Shown in pieces: positions 41,599 to 54,053 of a stretch of DNA of 64,000 nucleotides. Under the pieces are notes generated by a model. The model was given only the letters and a program-made list of their open reading frames with translations, did no database searches and was not told the origin of the DNA. Where the stretch lies: NCBI RefSeq assembly GCF_900109915.1, contig NZ_FOBU01000001.1, positions 626,764 to 690,763 on the forward strand, in the 5' to 3' direction. Within the stretch, counting starts at the first letter, position 1, and every line of letters starts with the position of its first letter. Source of the stretch: Luteibacter sp. UNCMF331Sha3.1 (GTDB lineage Bacteria > Pseudomonadota > Gammaproteobacteria > Xanthomonadales > Rhodanobacteraceae). A program made the translations under genes and the position numbers.

Positions 41599-43200
41599 AT
41601 GTCCGACCACCTTTCCGAAACGCGCCGTCGGCGCAGCTTCGCCATCGTCAGCCACCCCGATGCCGGCAAGACGACGCTGACCGAAAAGCTCCTCCTGTTC
41701 GGTGGTGCCATCCAGATGGCCGGCTCCGTGAAGAGCCGCAAGGCCGCGCGTCATGCCACCTCGGACTGGATGGCGCTGGAGAAGGAGCGCGGCATCTCGG
41801 TGACGTCGTCGGTCATGCAGTTCCCCTACGACGACGCCATCGTCAACCTGCTCGACACCCCCGGACATGCGGACTTCTCGGAAGACACCTACCGCGTGCT
41901 GACGGCGGTCGATTCGGCCCTGATGGTCATCGACTGCGCCAAGGGCGTCGAGGAGCGCACGATCAAGCTCATGGAGGTCTGCCGCCTGCGCGACACGCCG
42001 ATCATGACGTTCATCAACAAGCTCGATCGCGAGGGTCGCTCGCCGATCGAGCTGCTGGACGAAGTCGAGTCGGTGCTCGGGATCGCCTGTGCGCCGCTCA
42101 CCTGGCCCATCGGCATGGGTTCGCGCCTGAAGGGCGTGTACCACGTGCTGCTAGACGAAGTGCACGTGTTCGAGCCGGGCAAGAACTTCACGCGCCAGGA
42201 TTCCACCATCTTCAAGGGCCTCGACCATCCGGACCTCGCCGCGCGCATCGGCCAGGCCGCGCTCGACGAACTGCGCGACGAACTCGAACTCGTGATGGGC
42301 GCCTCCAATCCGTTCGATCTCGACGCCTATCTCGCCGGCAAGCAGACGCCGGTGTTCTTCGGCTCGGCGGTGAACAACTTCGGCGTGCAGCTGCTGCTCG
42401 ACTTCTTCGTCGAGCACGCACCGTCGCCGCGGTCTCGCGAGACGCTCACGCGCGAAGTGAAACCGGAAGAAGAAAAGCTCACCGGTTTCGTCTTCAAGAT
42501 CCAGGCGAACATGGATCCGGCCCACCGCGACCGCGTGGCGTTCATGCGCGTCTGCTCGGGCACGTACACCGCCGGCATGAAGATGCAGCAGACGCGCACC
42601 GGCAAGGAAGTCCGCATCGCCAACGCGCTGACCTTCATGGCATCGGATCGCGAGATCGTGGAGCGTGCGTATCCCGGCGACGTCATCGGCCTGCACAACC
42701 ATGGCACGATCACCATCGGCGACACCTTCACCGAAGGCGAACCGCTGTCGTTCACCGGCATCCCGAACTTCGCGCCCGAGCTCTTCCGCCGCGCGCGCCT
42801 GCGCGATCCGCTGAAGATGAAGGCGCTCCAGAAAGGCCTGGCGCAGTTGTCGGAAGAAGGCGCCACGCAGTTCTTCCGCCCCCTGATGTCCAACGACCTC
42901 ATCCTCGGCGCGGTCGGCGTGCTGCAGTTCGACGTGGTGGCGTACCGCCTCAAGGACGAATACAACGTCGATTCCACGTTCGAGCAGGTCGGCGTCGCCA
43001 CGGCGCGCTGGATCCACTGCGACGACGCGAAGAAGCTCGAGGAATTCCGCGAAAAGAACGCGGGCAATCTCGCCATCGACGCGGCGGGGGAGCTCGTCTA
43101 CCTCGCGCCCACGCGCGTCAACCTGCAGCTCGCGCAGGAGCGCTGGCCAACCGTGCGGTTCTCGGCGACGCGCGAGCACGCCGCCGCCATCGACGTCTGA
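41599..43200 (+). CDS. prfC: Peptide chain release factor 3
   Basis: A 533-residue translational GTPase that recycles RF1/RF2 from the ribosome. G1 is SHPDAGKTT, the switch region has [21 protein letters not shown]3 is DTPGHADF and G4 NKLD. Domains II and III follow ([32 protein letters not shown]). Length matches E. coli RF3 (529). ATG 41599 is chosen over a TTG three codons upstream. It is followed by a convergent gene eight bases away. Confidence 0.97.
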   Translation: MSDHLSETRRRRSFAIVSHPDAGKTTLTEKLLLFGGAIQMAGSVKSRKAARHATSDWMALEKERGISVTSSVMQFPYDDAIVNLLDTPGHADFSEDTYRVLTAVDSALMVIDCAKGVEERTIKLMEVCRLRDTPIMTFINKLDREGRSPIELLDEVESVLGIACAPLTWPIGMGSRLKGVYHVLLDEVHVFEPGKNFTRQDSTIFKGLDHPDLAARIGQAALDELRDELELVMGASNPFDLDAYLAGKQTPVFFGSAVNNFGVQLLLDFFVEHAPSPRSRETLTREVKPEEEKLTGFVFKIQANMDPAHRDRVAFMRVCSGTYTAGMKMQQTRTGKEVRIANALTFMASDREIVERAYPGDVIGLHNHGTITIGDTFTEGEPLSFTGIPNFAPELFRRARLRDPLKMKALQKGLAQLSEEGATQFFRPLMSNDLILGAVGVLQFDVVAYRLKDEYNVDSTFEQVGVATARWIHCDDAKKLEEFREKNAGNLAIDAAGELVYLAPTRVNLQLAQERWPTVRFSATREHAAAIDV

Positions 43201-43208
43201 TCCGGGGC

Positions 43209-44867
43209 CTAGATCGGCGAGGGATTCAGGAACCGGTGGATCGCCTGCACCACCACCGAACCCTCGCCGACGCTCGACGCCACGCGCTTGATCGAGCCCG
43301 ACCGCACATCGCCCACGGCGAACACGCCGCGCAGGGTCGTGGCGTACGGTGAGGGCGTGGCGTAGCCGTCGGCGTCGCGACCGGTCAGCACGAAACCCTT
43401 CCGGTCGAGGTCGAGGCAACCGTCGAGCCATCCGGTGTTCGGCTCGGCGCCGATCATCACGAACAGGCTGCCGACCTTGATGCGCACCTGCTTGCCGTCC
43501 GCGCAACGCCAGCCCACTTCACGCAGGTATGTGTCGCCGTCGAGGTGATCCACGTGGCAGCGGGAATGCAGCGTGATCTTCGGCGACTGTGCGATCCGCT
43601 GTACGAGGTAATCCGACATCGTCGCGGCAAGGCCGTCGCCGCGAACGAGGATGTGGACATGCGACACCGTTCGCGCAAGGAACACGGCGGCCTGTCCGGC
43701 GCTGTTGCCGCCGCCCACCACGACCACTTCCTCCCCGGCGCAGAGCGCGGCTTCCATCGCGGTCGCCGCGTACTGGATGCCCTGGCCCTCGAAGCGCTCG
43801 TAGTCCAGATGGTCGAGCTTGCGGTAACGCGCGCCCGTGGCGACGACGACTGCGCGCGCCTTCACGGACGTGCCGTCGTCAAGCAGCAGACGGTAGGGGT
43901 GCGCGGTGCAGTCCACGCCCTTGACGGTGCGCGCCATGGCCATGTGCGCGCCGAATTTCATCGCCTGCACCTGCGCACGACCGGCCAGCGCCTGCCCCGA
44001 GATGCCGGTGGGGAAACCCAGGTAATTCTCGATCTTGGAGCTCGTACCGGCCTGGCCACCCGGCGCGAGGGATTCGAGCACGAGCGTGTCGAGCCCTTCC
44101 GACGAGGCGTAGACCGCCGCCGCGAGTCCAGCCGGGCCGGCGCCGATCACGGCGACGTCGTGCACGTGCTCGGCGTCCAGCACGATCGTGATGCCCAGCT
44201 CGTCGGCCACTTCCGCGGTGGTCGGGCAGCGCAGGACGCGGCGGCCCGGCAGGATCAGCACGGGGCACTCGTTCGGCTGAAGGCCGAAGCCCTCGACCAT
44301 GCGCCTCGCCTCTTCGTCGGCATCGGTGTCGAAGAGCCGGTAGGGATAGGCGTTCCGGATCAGGAAACTGCGCAGCCGCGCGGTATCCGCGGCGTGCGAC
44401 GAGCCAAGCAGGATGACACCGCCCTGCCCGCTCTGCATCAGCCCCACGCGGCGCAGGATGAACGCGCGCATGATGATCTCGCCGATGTCCGGCTCCCCGG
44501 TGATCATCTTGCGGAACGCCGTGGGGTTCATGCGCAGGAGGCGCGAATCCACGCCCGCCCGGGCGCTCACCATGATCTGCCGCTCGCTGAACTGGTTCAC
44601 TTCGCCCGTGAACTGGTTCGGGCCATGCACGACGACGATGCGGGGCGCGCCGTCGTCGTCCAGATCGTAGACCTCGATGCTGCCCTCGACGACGAAAAAC
44701 GAATCCGTGCGCCGGTCGCCACGGCGGAAGAGCACCGTGCCGGCCGGCACGTCCTCCAGCTCGCCGTATTTCACCAGCCGGGCAGCCATCTCCTCGTTGA
44801 GCACGGGAAAGGTCTGCTCGCGCCGGTTCTGCGGACTCGACGGATCGTTTTCTGACGGTATGGCCAT
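43209..44867 (-). CDS. Cyclic-nucleotide-domain FAD oxidoreductase (thioredoxin-reductase-like)
   Basis: A 552-residue three-module protein. Residues 15-140 are a cNMP-binding (CRP-like) domain (VPAGTVLFRRGD, then TGEVNQFSERQIMVSARA). Residues 145-225 form a glutaredoxin/thioredoxin-like segment (VILLGSSHAADTARLRSFL, CPVLILPGRRVLRCP) without a CxxC. The rest is a TrxB-like FAD/NADPH module (AVIGAGPAGLAAAVYAS, VVVGGGNSAGQAAVFLA, GVFAVGDVRSG). The catalytic CxxC of thioredoxin reductase is replaced by ATAMEA. It is therefore a flavin reductase or diaphorase rather than a normal thioredoxin reductase. GTPases and CheY-like genes are not nearby; it is divergent from a CPBP protease. Confidence 0.88.
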   Translation of the reverse strand: MAIPSENDPSSPQNRREQTFPVLNEEMAARLVKYGELEDVPAGTVLFRRGDRRTDSFFVVEGSIEVYDLDDDGAPRIVVVHGPNQFTGEVNQFSERQIMVSARAGVDSRLLRMNPTAFRKMITGEPDIGEIIMRAFILRRVGLMQSGQGGVILLGSSHAADTARLRSFLIRNAYPYRLFDTDADEEARRMVEGFGLQPNECPVLILPGRRVLRCPTTAEVADELGITIVLDAEHVHDVAVIGAGPAGLAAAVYASSEGLDTLVLESLAPGGQAGTSSKIENYLGFPTGISGQALAGRAQVQAMKFGAHMAMARTVKGVDCTAHPYRLLLDDGTSVKARAVVVATGARYRKLDHLDYERFEGQGIQYAATAMEAALCAGEEVVVVGGGNSAGQAAVFLARTVSHVHILVRGDGLAATMSDYLVQRIAQSPKITLHSRCHVDHLDGDTYLREVGWRCADGKQVRIKVGSLFVMIGAEPNTGWLDGCLDLDRKGFVLTGRDADGYATPSPYATTLRGVFAVGDVRSGSIKRVASSVGEGSVVVQAIHRFLNPSPI

Positions 44868-44998
44868 CGTTGCTTCCAGGTGGTCCGGGCGGAGGGCCCA
44901 CGCCCGCGACGTTAACGGACGGGGTAACGCACGATCTTGTATCGGAGCGCCATCATGCCTGCGTAGACTGCGCGTCACAAAAGACCACGAGGCCGCCC

Positions 44999-45898
44999 AT
45001 GTCCGACGCGATTCCCGCCAGGCCGCCGCTCGCGCTGCGGCTGCTCCGCTCGCCACTGGGCCGCATCCTCGCGTTCTTCATCCTGCTCACCGCGCTGACG
45101 CTGCCGGCCCGGCTGCTTTACGACGCGCTCGGCCTCCCCCGCGGCGCGATCCCGTTCGCGGAGGTCACGCCGGTGATCGAGGCGTTCCGGCTCTTCCCCA
45201 CGGTGCTCGCCTACTGGCTGCTCGTGCGCTTCGTCGAGCGACGGCGGGTCGACGAGCTGGCGGGGCGCAAGGCGCTTCCGCACATCGCCCTGGGGCTCGC
45301 GGCCGGCATCGTGCTGTTCTCGATGGTCGTGGGGTGCCTGTGGGCCCTCGGCGCCTACACGGTCGACCGCGTCGACACGGGCGTGCACTGGCTCGGCCCG
45401 GTGCTCGTGATGGGTGTCGGCGCCGGGGTCGGCGAGGAAATCGTCAGCCGCGGCGTGCTCTTCCGCATCGTCGAGGAAGGCCTCGGCACCTGGGCCGCGC
45501 TGCTCCTTTCCGCCGCGATCTTCGGCGGCCTGCACGCATGGAATCCCAACGCCACGACGTGGAGTGCGCTCGCCATCGCCCTCGAAGCCGGCCTGCTCTT
45601 CGGCCTGCTCTACCACGTCACCCGCTCGCTGTGGATCTGCATGGGGCTCCACGCCGCGTGGAACGTGATGCAGGGGCCGTTCTACGGCATCCCGGTCTCG
45701 GGCTTCGAGCAGAGCGGCCTGCTCGTCTCGCACATGCAGGGACCCGGCTGGCTGACCGGCGGCGCGTTCGGTGCCGAAGCGTCGGTCGTCGCACTCGCCC
45801 TGTGCTCGGTGGTGACGGCCGGATGCCTGGCGATCGCCATGCGCCGTGGCACACTTGTCGGGCCCGCGTGGCGGCGGAATCGTCCCACGATCGCGTGA
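44999..45898 (+). CDS. CPBP-family intramembrane metalloprotease
   Basis: A 299-residue membrane protein with about seven helices. The Abi/CPBP motifs are present: GEEIVSRGVLFR (double Glu and Arg of motif 1), FGGLHAWNP (His of motif 2) and MGLHAAWNVM (motif 4). These are the Rce1-type catalytic residues. Bacterial members cleave or process membrane peptides; the substrate is unknown. It starts 131 bp from the divergent cNMP-oxidoreductase and ends 97 bp before a hybrid kinase operon. Confidence 0.88.
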   Translation: MSDAIPARPPLALRLLRSPLGRILAFFILLTALTLPARLLYDALGLPRGAIPFAEVTPVIEAFRLFPTVLAYWLLVRFVERRRVDELAGRKALPHIALGLAAGIVLFSMVVGCLWALGAYTVDRVDTGVHWLGPVLVMGVGAGVGEEIVSRGVLFRIVEEGLGTWAALLLSAAIFGGLHAWNPNATTWSALAIALEAGLLFGLLYHVTRSLWICMGLHAAWNVMQGPFYGIPVSGFEQSGLLVSHMQGPGWLTGGAFGAEASVVALALCSVVTAGCLAIAMRRGTLVGPAWRRNRPTIA

Positions 45899-45995
45899 CC
45901 GGGTACGCATCCCGCCGGGGCCGTCATGGCGTCCGTACCGGCGTGGGTGTACTAGTGACCCGCACGTCCCTTTCCTTCGACTCCCCGGTTCCTGC

Positions 45996-49649
<3,654 letters not shown>

Positions 49650-49650
49650 C

Positions 49651-50490
49651 GTGGACGTCGAGGATATCGAGATCCAGCTTTTCGTTCGTGCGATGCAGCT
49701 TCGCCACGGTCACGACTTCAGCGAGTACGCGCCGGCGTCGCTCAAGCGCCGCGTGCAGCAGCTGGTGCGCACACACGACACGGGCACCATCAGCGAACTC
49801 AACCGGCGCGTGCTCCACGAAGACGGCTTCGTGGGCAGCGTGATCGAGGGCCTTTCCGTTCCCGTGTCGGAGATGTTCCGCGATCCCCAGGTATTCCGCG
49901 CGTTGCGCGAGAAAGTGCTGCCGGTGCTCGCATCGTATCCGCAGATCAACATCTGGCAGGCCGGGTGCGCGCAAGGGCAGGAAGTGTATTCGCTGGCCAT
50001 TCTCCTCGAGGAGGCCGGCCTCTACGACCGTTCGCGCATCTACGCCACCGACTTCAACGACGCGGCGCTCGCCGCCGCGTCGGATGGCATCTATGCCGCG
50101 CGCGACGCGCGCGACTGGTCGCGGAATTACCTGGACGCCGGCGGCACCGTGTCGTTCAGCGATTACTACAGCGCCCGCTACGACTTCATCAAGCTCGACA
50201 AGCGGCTGCGCCGCAACGTCACGTTCTTCAACCACAACCTGGTGACGGACGTGGTGTTCTGCGAGGCGCACCTGATCCTCTGCCGCAACGTGCTCATCTA
50301 TTTCAACAACGCGCTGCAGGACCGCACGCTGGGCCTCTTCCGCGACAGTCTCGTCCGTGGCGGTTTCCTGTGCCTCGGCACCCGGGAAAACATCGACTTC
50401 TCCCCGGCGGCGGGCGGCTTCACCGACGTCGACAACGCGTTGCGCATCTACCAGGCCGGCGGCACCGGCGCGAGACCGTTGACACGATGA
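49651..50490 (+). CDS. cheR: CheR-type protein-glutamate methyltransferase
   Basis: A 279-residue SAM-dependent methyltransferase of the CheR family. The N-terminal helical domain (about 5-75) is followed by the catalytic fold. SAM motif I is WQAGCAQGQEVYSLAI (canonical AGCSTGEEPYS), IYATDFNDAALAAA is motif II, and LCRNVLIYFN is the family signature. It starts with GTG one base after the kinase stop. Without a visible chemoreceptor, its substrate may be the kinase itself or a receptor elsewhere. It overlaps cheB by 4 bases. Confidence 0.93.
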   Translation: MDVEDIEIQLFVRAMQLRHGHDFSEYAPASLKRRVQQLVRTHDTGTISELNRRVLHEDGFVGSVIEGLSVPVSEMFRDPQVFRALREKVLPVLASYPQINIWQAGCAQGQEVYSLAILLEEAGLYDRSRIYATDFNDAALAAASDGIYAARDARDWSRNYLDAGGTVSFSDYYSARYDFIKLDKRLRRNVTFFNHNLVTDVVFCEAHLILCRNVLIYFNNALQDRTLGLFRDSLVRGGFLCLGTRENIDFSPAAGGFTDVDNALRIYQAGGTGARPLTR

Positions 50491-51053
50491 GCGGGTACGA
50501 TGCGATCGTCGTGGGCTGCAGTGCCGGCGGTCTGGCCGCGTTGCAGCGCATGCTTCCGGCGCTGGACGCCACGCTGCGCACGCCCGTCATCGTCTGCTGT
50601 CACACGGGTTCGGCGGACGTATCGCTGCTCGTCGAACTGCTACGCCGCACGTCCGCGTTGCCCGTCGTGGAGGCGCGCGAGCGCGCGCCGATCGCCGGGG
50701 CGACCGTGCACGTCGCCCCCACCGGCTATCACCTCCTGGTGGAAGACGATCTGCATTTCTCCCTCAGCGTCGACGGCAAGGTCGCCTACTCGCGACCGTC
50801 CATCGACGTGCTGTTCGAAACGGCCGCCGACGCGTGGCGCGAGCGCCTCGTCGCCGTGCTGCTCACCGGCGCCAACTCCGATGGCGCCAACGGACTCGCC
50901 GCGGTCCGCCGTGCCGGCGGCCACGCCATCGTGCAGGACCCCGACGATGCCGAGTCCGACGTCATGCCGCGCGCGGGGCTCGACGTCGCGGGCGCGGACG
51001 CCTGCCTGCCCCTCGACGCCATCGCCCCCCATCTGAACCGACTTTGCCTTTGA
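50487..51053 (+). CDS. CheB-type methylesterase lacking a receiver domain
   Basis: A 188-residue protein made only of the CheB catalytic domain. The catalytic triad is readable: Ser12 in VGCSAGG, His39 in CCHTGS and Asp in LTGANSDGANG. VHVAPTGYHLLVED and YSRPSIDVLFETAA are family features. The usual N-terminal receiver is absent, so activity cannot be switched by direct phosphorylation of this protein and must be constitutive or controlled by partners such as the kinase receivers. It overlaps cheR by 4 bases and the next gene by one base (TGATG). Confidence 0.9.
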   Translation: MSGYDAIVVGCSAGGLAALQRMLPALDATLRTPVIVCCHTGSADVSLLVELLRRTSALPVVEARERAPIAGATVHVAPTGYHLLVEDDLHFSLSVDGKVAYSRPSIDVLFETAADAWRERLVAVLLTGANSDGANGLAAVRRAGGHAIVQDPDDAESDVMPRAGLDVAGADACLPLDAIAPHLNRLCL

Positions 51054-52042
51054 TGACTTCCATGCGTCCCAAGATCCTCGTCGTCGACGACACCCCCGCC
51101 AACCTCGTCGCCATGCGCCGCCTGCTCGCCCGCACGGAAGCCGACATCTTCGAGGCATCCAGCGGCAACGAAGCGCTCGCGCTCTTTCTCGACCATCAGT
51201 TCGCGCTGGTGCTGCTCGACGTGAACATGCCGGAAATGGATGGCTTCGAGGTCGCCCAGTTCATCTCCGAGGCCGACCACCTCGGCGAAACGCCGATCAT
51301 CTTCGTGACGGCCGCTTACGCCGATGACATCAACCGCATCAAGGGCTACACAGCCGGCGCGGTCGACTACATCGCCAAGCCGATCAACGACGTGATCCTG
51401 CAGTCCAAGGTGAAGATCTTCCTGGAACTGTATCGTGCCCGCGCGCTGCTGCAGCAGGCTCTCGACGAACTCTCGCTGCGCAACGAGCAGCTCACCAGCG
51501 AAGTCGCCGAACGCACGCGGATGGAGCAGCTGGTCCGTCATCAGGCCACGCACGACGCGCTCACGGGCCTGCCCAACCGCTTGCTGTTCCGCGAGCGCCT
51601 GGAAGCCTCCATCGCCGCCGCGAACGACGGCGGCGGTCCCTTCGCCCTCGCCTATATCGACATCGACGGATTCAAGGGCGTCAACGACGGCCACGGTCAC
51701 GCCGCCGGTGACGAACTGCTCAAGGCCATCGCCGCACGCATCGACACGCGCACGCGCGGCACGGACACCGTGGCGCGCCTGGGCGGCGACGAGTTCGCCG
51801 TACTCCTGCAGGGTGCCGCCGATGGGGGTAGCGCGATGGCACGCTGCCAGACGCTCTGCGACGCCGTAGCGGAGCCGTACACACTGCAGGTGGGCAACGA
51901 CCGGGTGCCGGCCCACGTCGGTGCGAGCATCGGCGTGACACTGTTCCACGCAGGGGCGGGCTACGACGATGTCGTCGCCGCGGCCGACGGCGCGATGTAC
52001 GAAGCCAAGCGCAGCGGAAAGAATCGCTGCGTGCTGCGCTGA
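51053..52042 (+). CDS. Response regulator with diguanylate cyclase (GGDEF) output
   Basis: A 329-residue protein: a CheY-like receiver (1-125, ILVVDDT, LLDVNMPEMDG, IAKPIN) joined by a helical linker to a GGDEF domain. The active site is RLGGDEFAVLL (GGDEF at 244-248), with an RxxD product-inhibition site (RGTD) five residues upstream, so it should make c-di-GMP and be feedback-inhibited. It is the last gene of the kinase-CheR-CheB operon, joined to cheB by TGATG. The ATG at 51053 is used; MRPK at 51062 is an alternative. It probably links the kinase to motility/biofilm control. Confidence 0.93.
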   Translation: MTSMRPKILVVDDTPANLVAMRRLLARTEADIFEASSGNEALALFLDHQFALVLLDVNMPEMDGFEVAQFISEADHLGETPIIFVTAAYADDINRIKGYTAGAVDYIAKPINDVILQSKVKIFLELYRARALLQQALDELSLRNEQLTSEVAERTRMEQLVRHQATHDALTGLPNRLLFRERLEASIAAANDGGGPFALAYIDIDGFKGVNDGHGHAAGDELLKAIAARIDTRTRGTDTVARLGGDEFAVLLQGAADGGSAMARCQTLCDAVAEPYTLQVGNDRVPAHVGASIGVTLFHAGAGYDDVVAAADGAMYEAKRSGKNRCVLR

Positions 52043-52049
52043 GGGCCGT

Positions 52050-52071
52050 CGAGCCGCCACCGGGCTCCTAC
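52050..52071. repeat. Partial REP-like element (GTAGGAGC type)
   Basis: Minus-strand TGTAGGAGCCCGG with GGCTC/GAGCC arms. Its TAG is the LysR stop codon. Only one half resembles the family, so it may be a degraded copy. Confidence 0.4.
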
Positions 52072-52943
52072 AACGAACCCAGGAACGCCTCCAGCACCGC
52101 TCCTCGGTAGCGCTGCCGATGCAAGACCACCGACAGCATCCGCTTCAGGTCCAGGAATGGCGTCGGCAAGACCGTCAGCCGCCCGGCCGTCACCGCATCG
52201 CCCACCGCCACCTCCGGCAGGCAGGCGATGCCGAGGCCGGCGATGACCGCCTGCTTGATCGCTTCGGACTGGTCCAGCTCCAGCACCGTGGTGCCTTCCG
52301 GTAGCTCGGCGAGCGCACGCTCGCTCAAGGCGCGCGTCGCGGACCCGCGTTCGCGCAGCACCCATCGCTCGCCCGCGAAATCGTCGCGGCGCAGGCGCTT
52401 TTTCGACGCGAGCGGATGATCCGGTCGTGCGCAGACCACGAGGCGATCCTCCCGCCACGGACGGACTTCCAGCGACGGATGCGTGACCGGGCCTTCGACG
52501 CAGCCCACGTCGTAGTCGTGATCGAGGACGCCCTGCGCGATGCGAGCGGTGTTCGCCACGCCCAGACGCAGCGACACACCGGGATGCGACGCCGCGAAAG
52601 CCCCGAGCAGCTCTCCTACACGATAGTTGCCGACGGTATTGCTCGCGCCCACGCCGATGTCGCCGGTCAGTTCCGTCGCGCCGCCCTGGGCGCGGCGGCC
52701 GAACTCGGCATGGCGCTCCAGGAGCTCGCGCGCCAGCGGCAGGAGTTCACGACCGCGATCGTTGAGGCGCAGGCGGCCCCGCTCGCGGGCGAAGACCGGC
52801 GCACCGATCTGCCGCTCGAGTTCGGCCAGCGCCATGCTCGCGGCGGGCTGGCTGAGAAACAGGCGCTCGCTGGCTGCCCGCACGCTGCCCGCGGTGGCGA
52901 CCGCGACGAAGACCTCGAGCTGGCGGGGGCTGATGGCATGCAT
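52068..52943 (-). CDS. LysR-family regulator, YeiE-like
   Basis: A 291-residue LysR-type regulator. The N-terminal winged helix (about 5-65) reads ISPRQLEVFVAVATAGSVRAAS and LSQPAASMALAELE; the rest is a two-lobe effector domain. It is divergently transcribed from a YeiH-type transporter, the same pairing as yeiE/yeiH in enterics, where YeiE responds to sulfite in Cronobacter. Its stop TAG lies in a REP-like segment. An AT-rich operator region with three CTTAT/ATAAG half-sites lies between the two genes. Confidence 0.9.
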   Translation of the reverse strand: MHAISPRQLEVFVAVATAGSVRAASERLFLSQPAASMALAELERQIGAPVFARERGRLRLNDRGRELLPLARELLERHAEFGRRAQGGATELTGDIGVGASNTVGNYRVGELLGAFAASHPGVSLRLGVANTARIAQGVLDHDYDVGCVEGPVTHPSLEVRPWREDRLVVCARPDHPLASKKRLRRDDFAGERWVLRERGSATRALSERALAELPEGTTVLELDQSEAIKQAVIAGLGIACLPEVAVGDAVTAGRLTVLPTPFLDLKRMLSVVLHRQRYRGAVLEAFLGSL

Positions 52944-52951
52944 CAGCCTTT

Positions 52952-52987
52952 CTTATAGGATGAATAAGGTATTTTCAATATGCTTAT
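52952..52987. promoter_or_regulatory. LysR-type operator region, yeiE-yeiH divergent promoter
   Basis: CTTAT (52952-52956), ATAAG (52964-52968) and CTTAT (52983-52987) alternate in a clearly AT-rich patch. They give a short dyad and a longer ATAAG-N14-CTTAT dyad containing T-N11-A pairs, as expected for a LysR recognition and activation site. Confidence 0.5.
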
Positions 52988-53036
52988 CGAAGTGGCGCGT
53001 CGACAATGACGGCATCCGATCGTCAGGAAGTCGCCC

Positions 53037-54053
53037 GTGTCCGCCGTCACCGTCGCCACCCCCGCCCCCACGTCACGCCTGCCCGGCCTCGTGCTCTCAT
53101 TCGCCCTCGCCGCTGTCGCCTTCGGCCTCGGGCGCCTGATGCCGCTGGTCGGCGGCGCGGTCTGCGGCATCGTGCTGGGCATCCTCGTGCGGCATTTCAT
53201 GGCGCCATCGGCGCGATACCTGCCGGGCATCCGCTTCGCCTCGAAGCAGGTACTGCAATGGTCGATCGTCGCGCTCGGCTTCGGCCTCAGCATCACGCAG
53301 GTCGCGAAGACCGGCATGGAATCGCTCTCCGTCACGCTCGCGACCGTGGCCGCGGCGGGAATCGCCGCGTGGATCCTGGGCCGGCTGCTCCGCGTGCACG
53401 ACACGCTGAAGCTGCTGATCGGCGTCGGTACCGCGATCTGCGGCGGCTCGGCGATCGCGGCGGTGGTTCCCATCGTGAAACCGGACGAGCACGACACGGC
53501 GTTCGCCATTTCGACGATCTTCCTGTTCAACCTGGTGGCCGTGCTGACCTTCCCGGCACTGGGCCACTGGATGGGGCTGTCGGATCTCGGCTTCGGCCTC
53601 TGGGCCGGTACCGCCATCAACGACACGTCGTCGGTGGTCGCGGCTGGCTACAGTTACAGCCACGCGGCCGGCGATTACGCGACCATCGTCAAGCTCACGC
53701 GCGCCACGCTCATCATCCCCATCTGCCTCGCGATCGCACTGATCGTCGCGTGGCGCGAGAAGCGCGGCGGCGCGAGCGACTTCAGCCTGGCGCGCATCTT
53801 TCCCTGGTTCATCCTCTGGTTTCTCGTGGCCTCGGCCATCCGCACCGCCGGCGTGATTCCGGAAGCTGCACTTCCCGTCATCCATTTCGTCGCCGAGTGC
53901 CTGATCATCGTCGCGCTCACCGCCATCGGGCTGTCCGCCGACCTGCGTCGCATGGCGTCGACCGGCCCGCGGCCGATCCTGCTAGGACTCGGCGTCTGGG
54001 CCGCCGTGGCGCTGACGAGCCTGCTGGTGCAGCACCTGATCGGGCGCTGGTAG
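53037..54053 (+). CDS. yeiH: YeiH-family (UPF0324) membrane protein, putative sulfate/sulfite exporter
   Basis: A 338-residue protein with about 10 helices in the conserved UPF0324 plan: GIVLGILVRHFMAPS, SKQVLQWSIVALGFGLSI, GVGTAICGGSAIAAVVPIVKP and GTAINDTSSVVAAGYSYS are family blocks. GTG at 53037 is the start because AGGAAG lies six bases before it. The divergent LysR gene is its likely regulator. Members are proposed to export sulfur compounds; this is not proven. The last 72 bases overlap the convergent arginase-like gene. Confidence 0.9.
   Translation: MSAVTVATPAPTSRLPGLVLSFALAAVAFGLGRLMPLVGGAVCGIVLGILVRHFMAPSARYLPGIRFASKQVLQWSIVALGFGLSITQVAKTGMESLSVTLATVAAAGIAAWILGRLLRVHDTLKLLIGVGTAICGGSAIAAVVPIVKPDEHDTAFAISTIFLFNLVAVLTFPALGHWMGLSDLGFGLWAGTAINDTSSVVAAGYSYSHAAGDYATIVKLTRATLIIPICLAIALIVAWREKRGGASDFSLARIFPWFILWFLVASAIRTAGVIPEAALPVIHFVAECLIIVALTAIGLSADLRRMASTGPRPILLGLGVWAAVALTSLLVQHLIGRW

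Noticed and set aside
53037-54053. yeiH as a sodium/bile acid-type transporter
   Set aside because: The UPF0324 blocks and the LysR divergent neighbour match YeiH directly.
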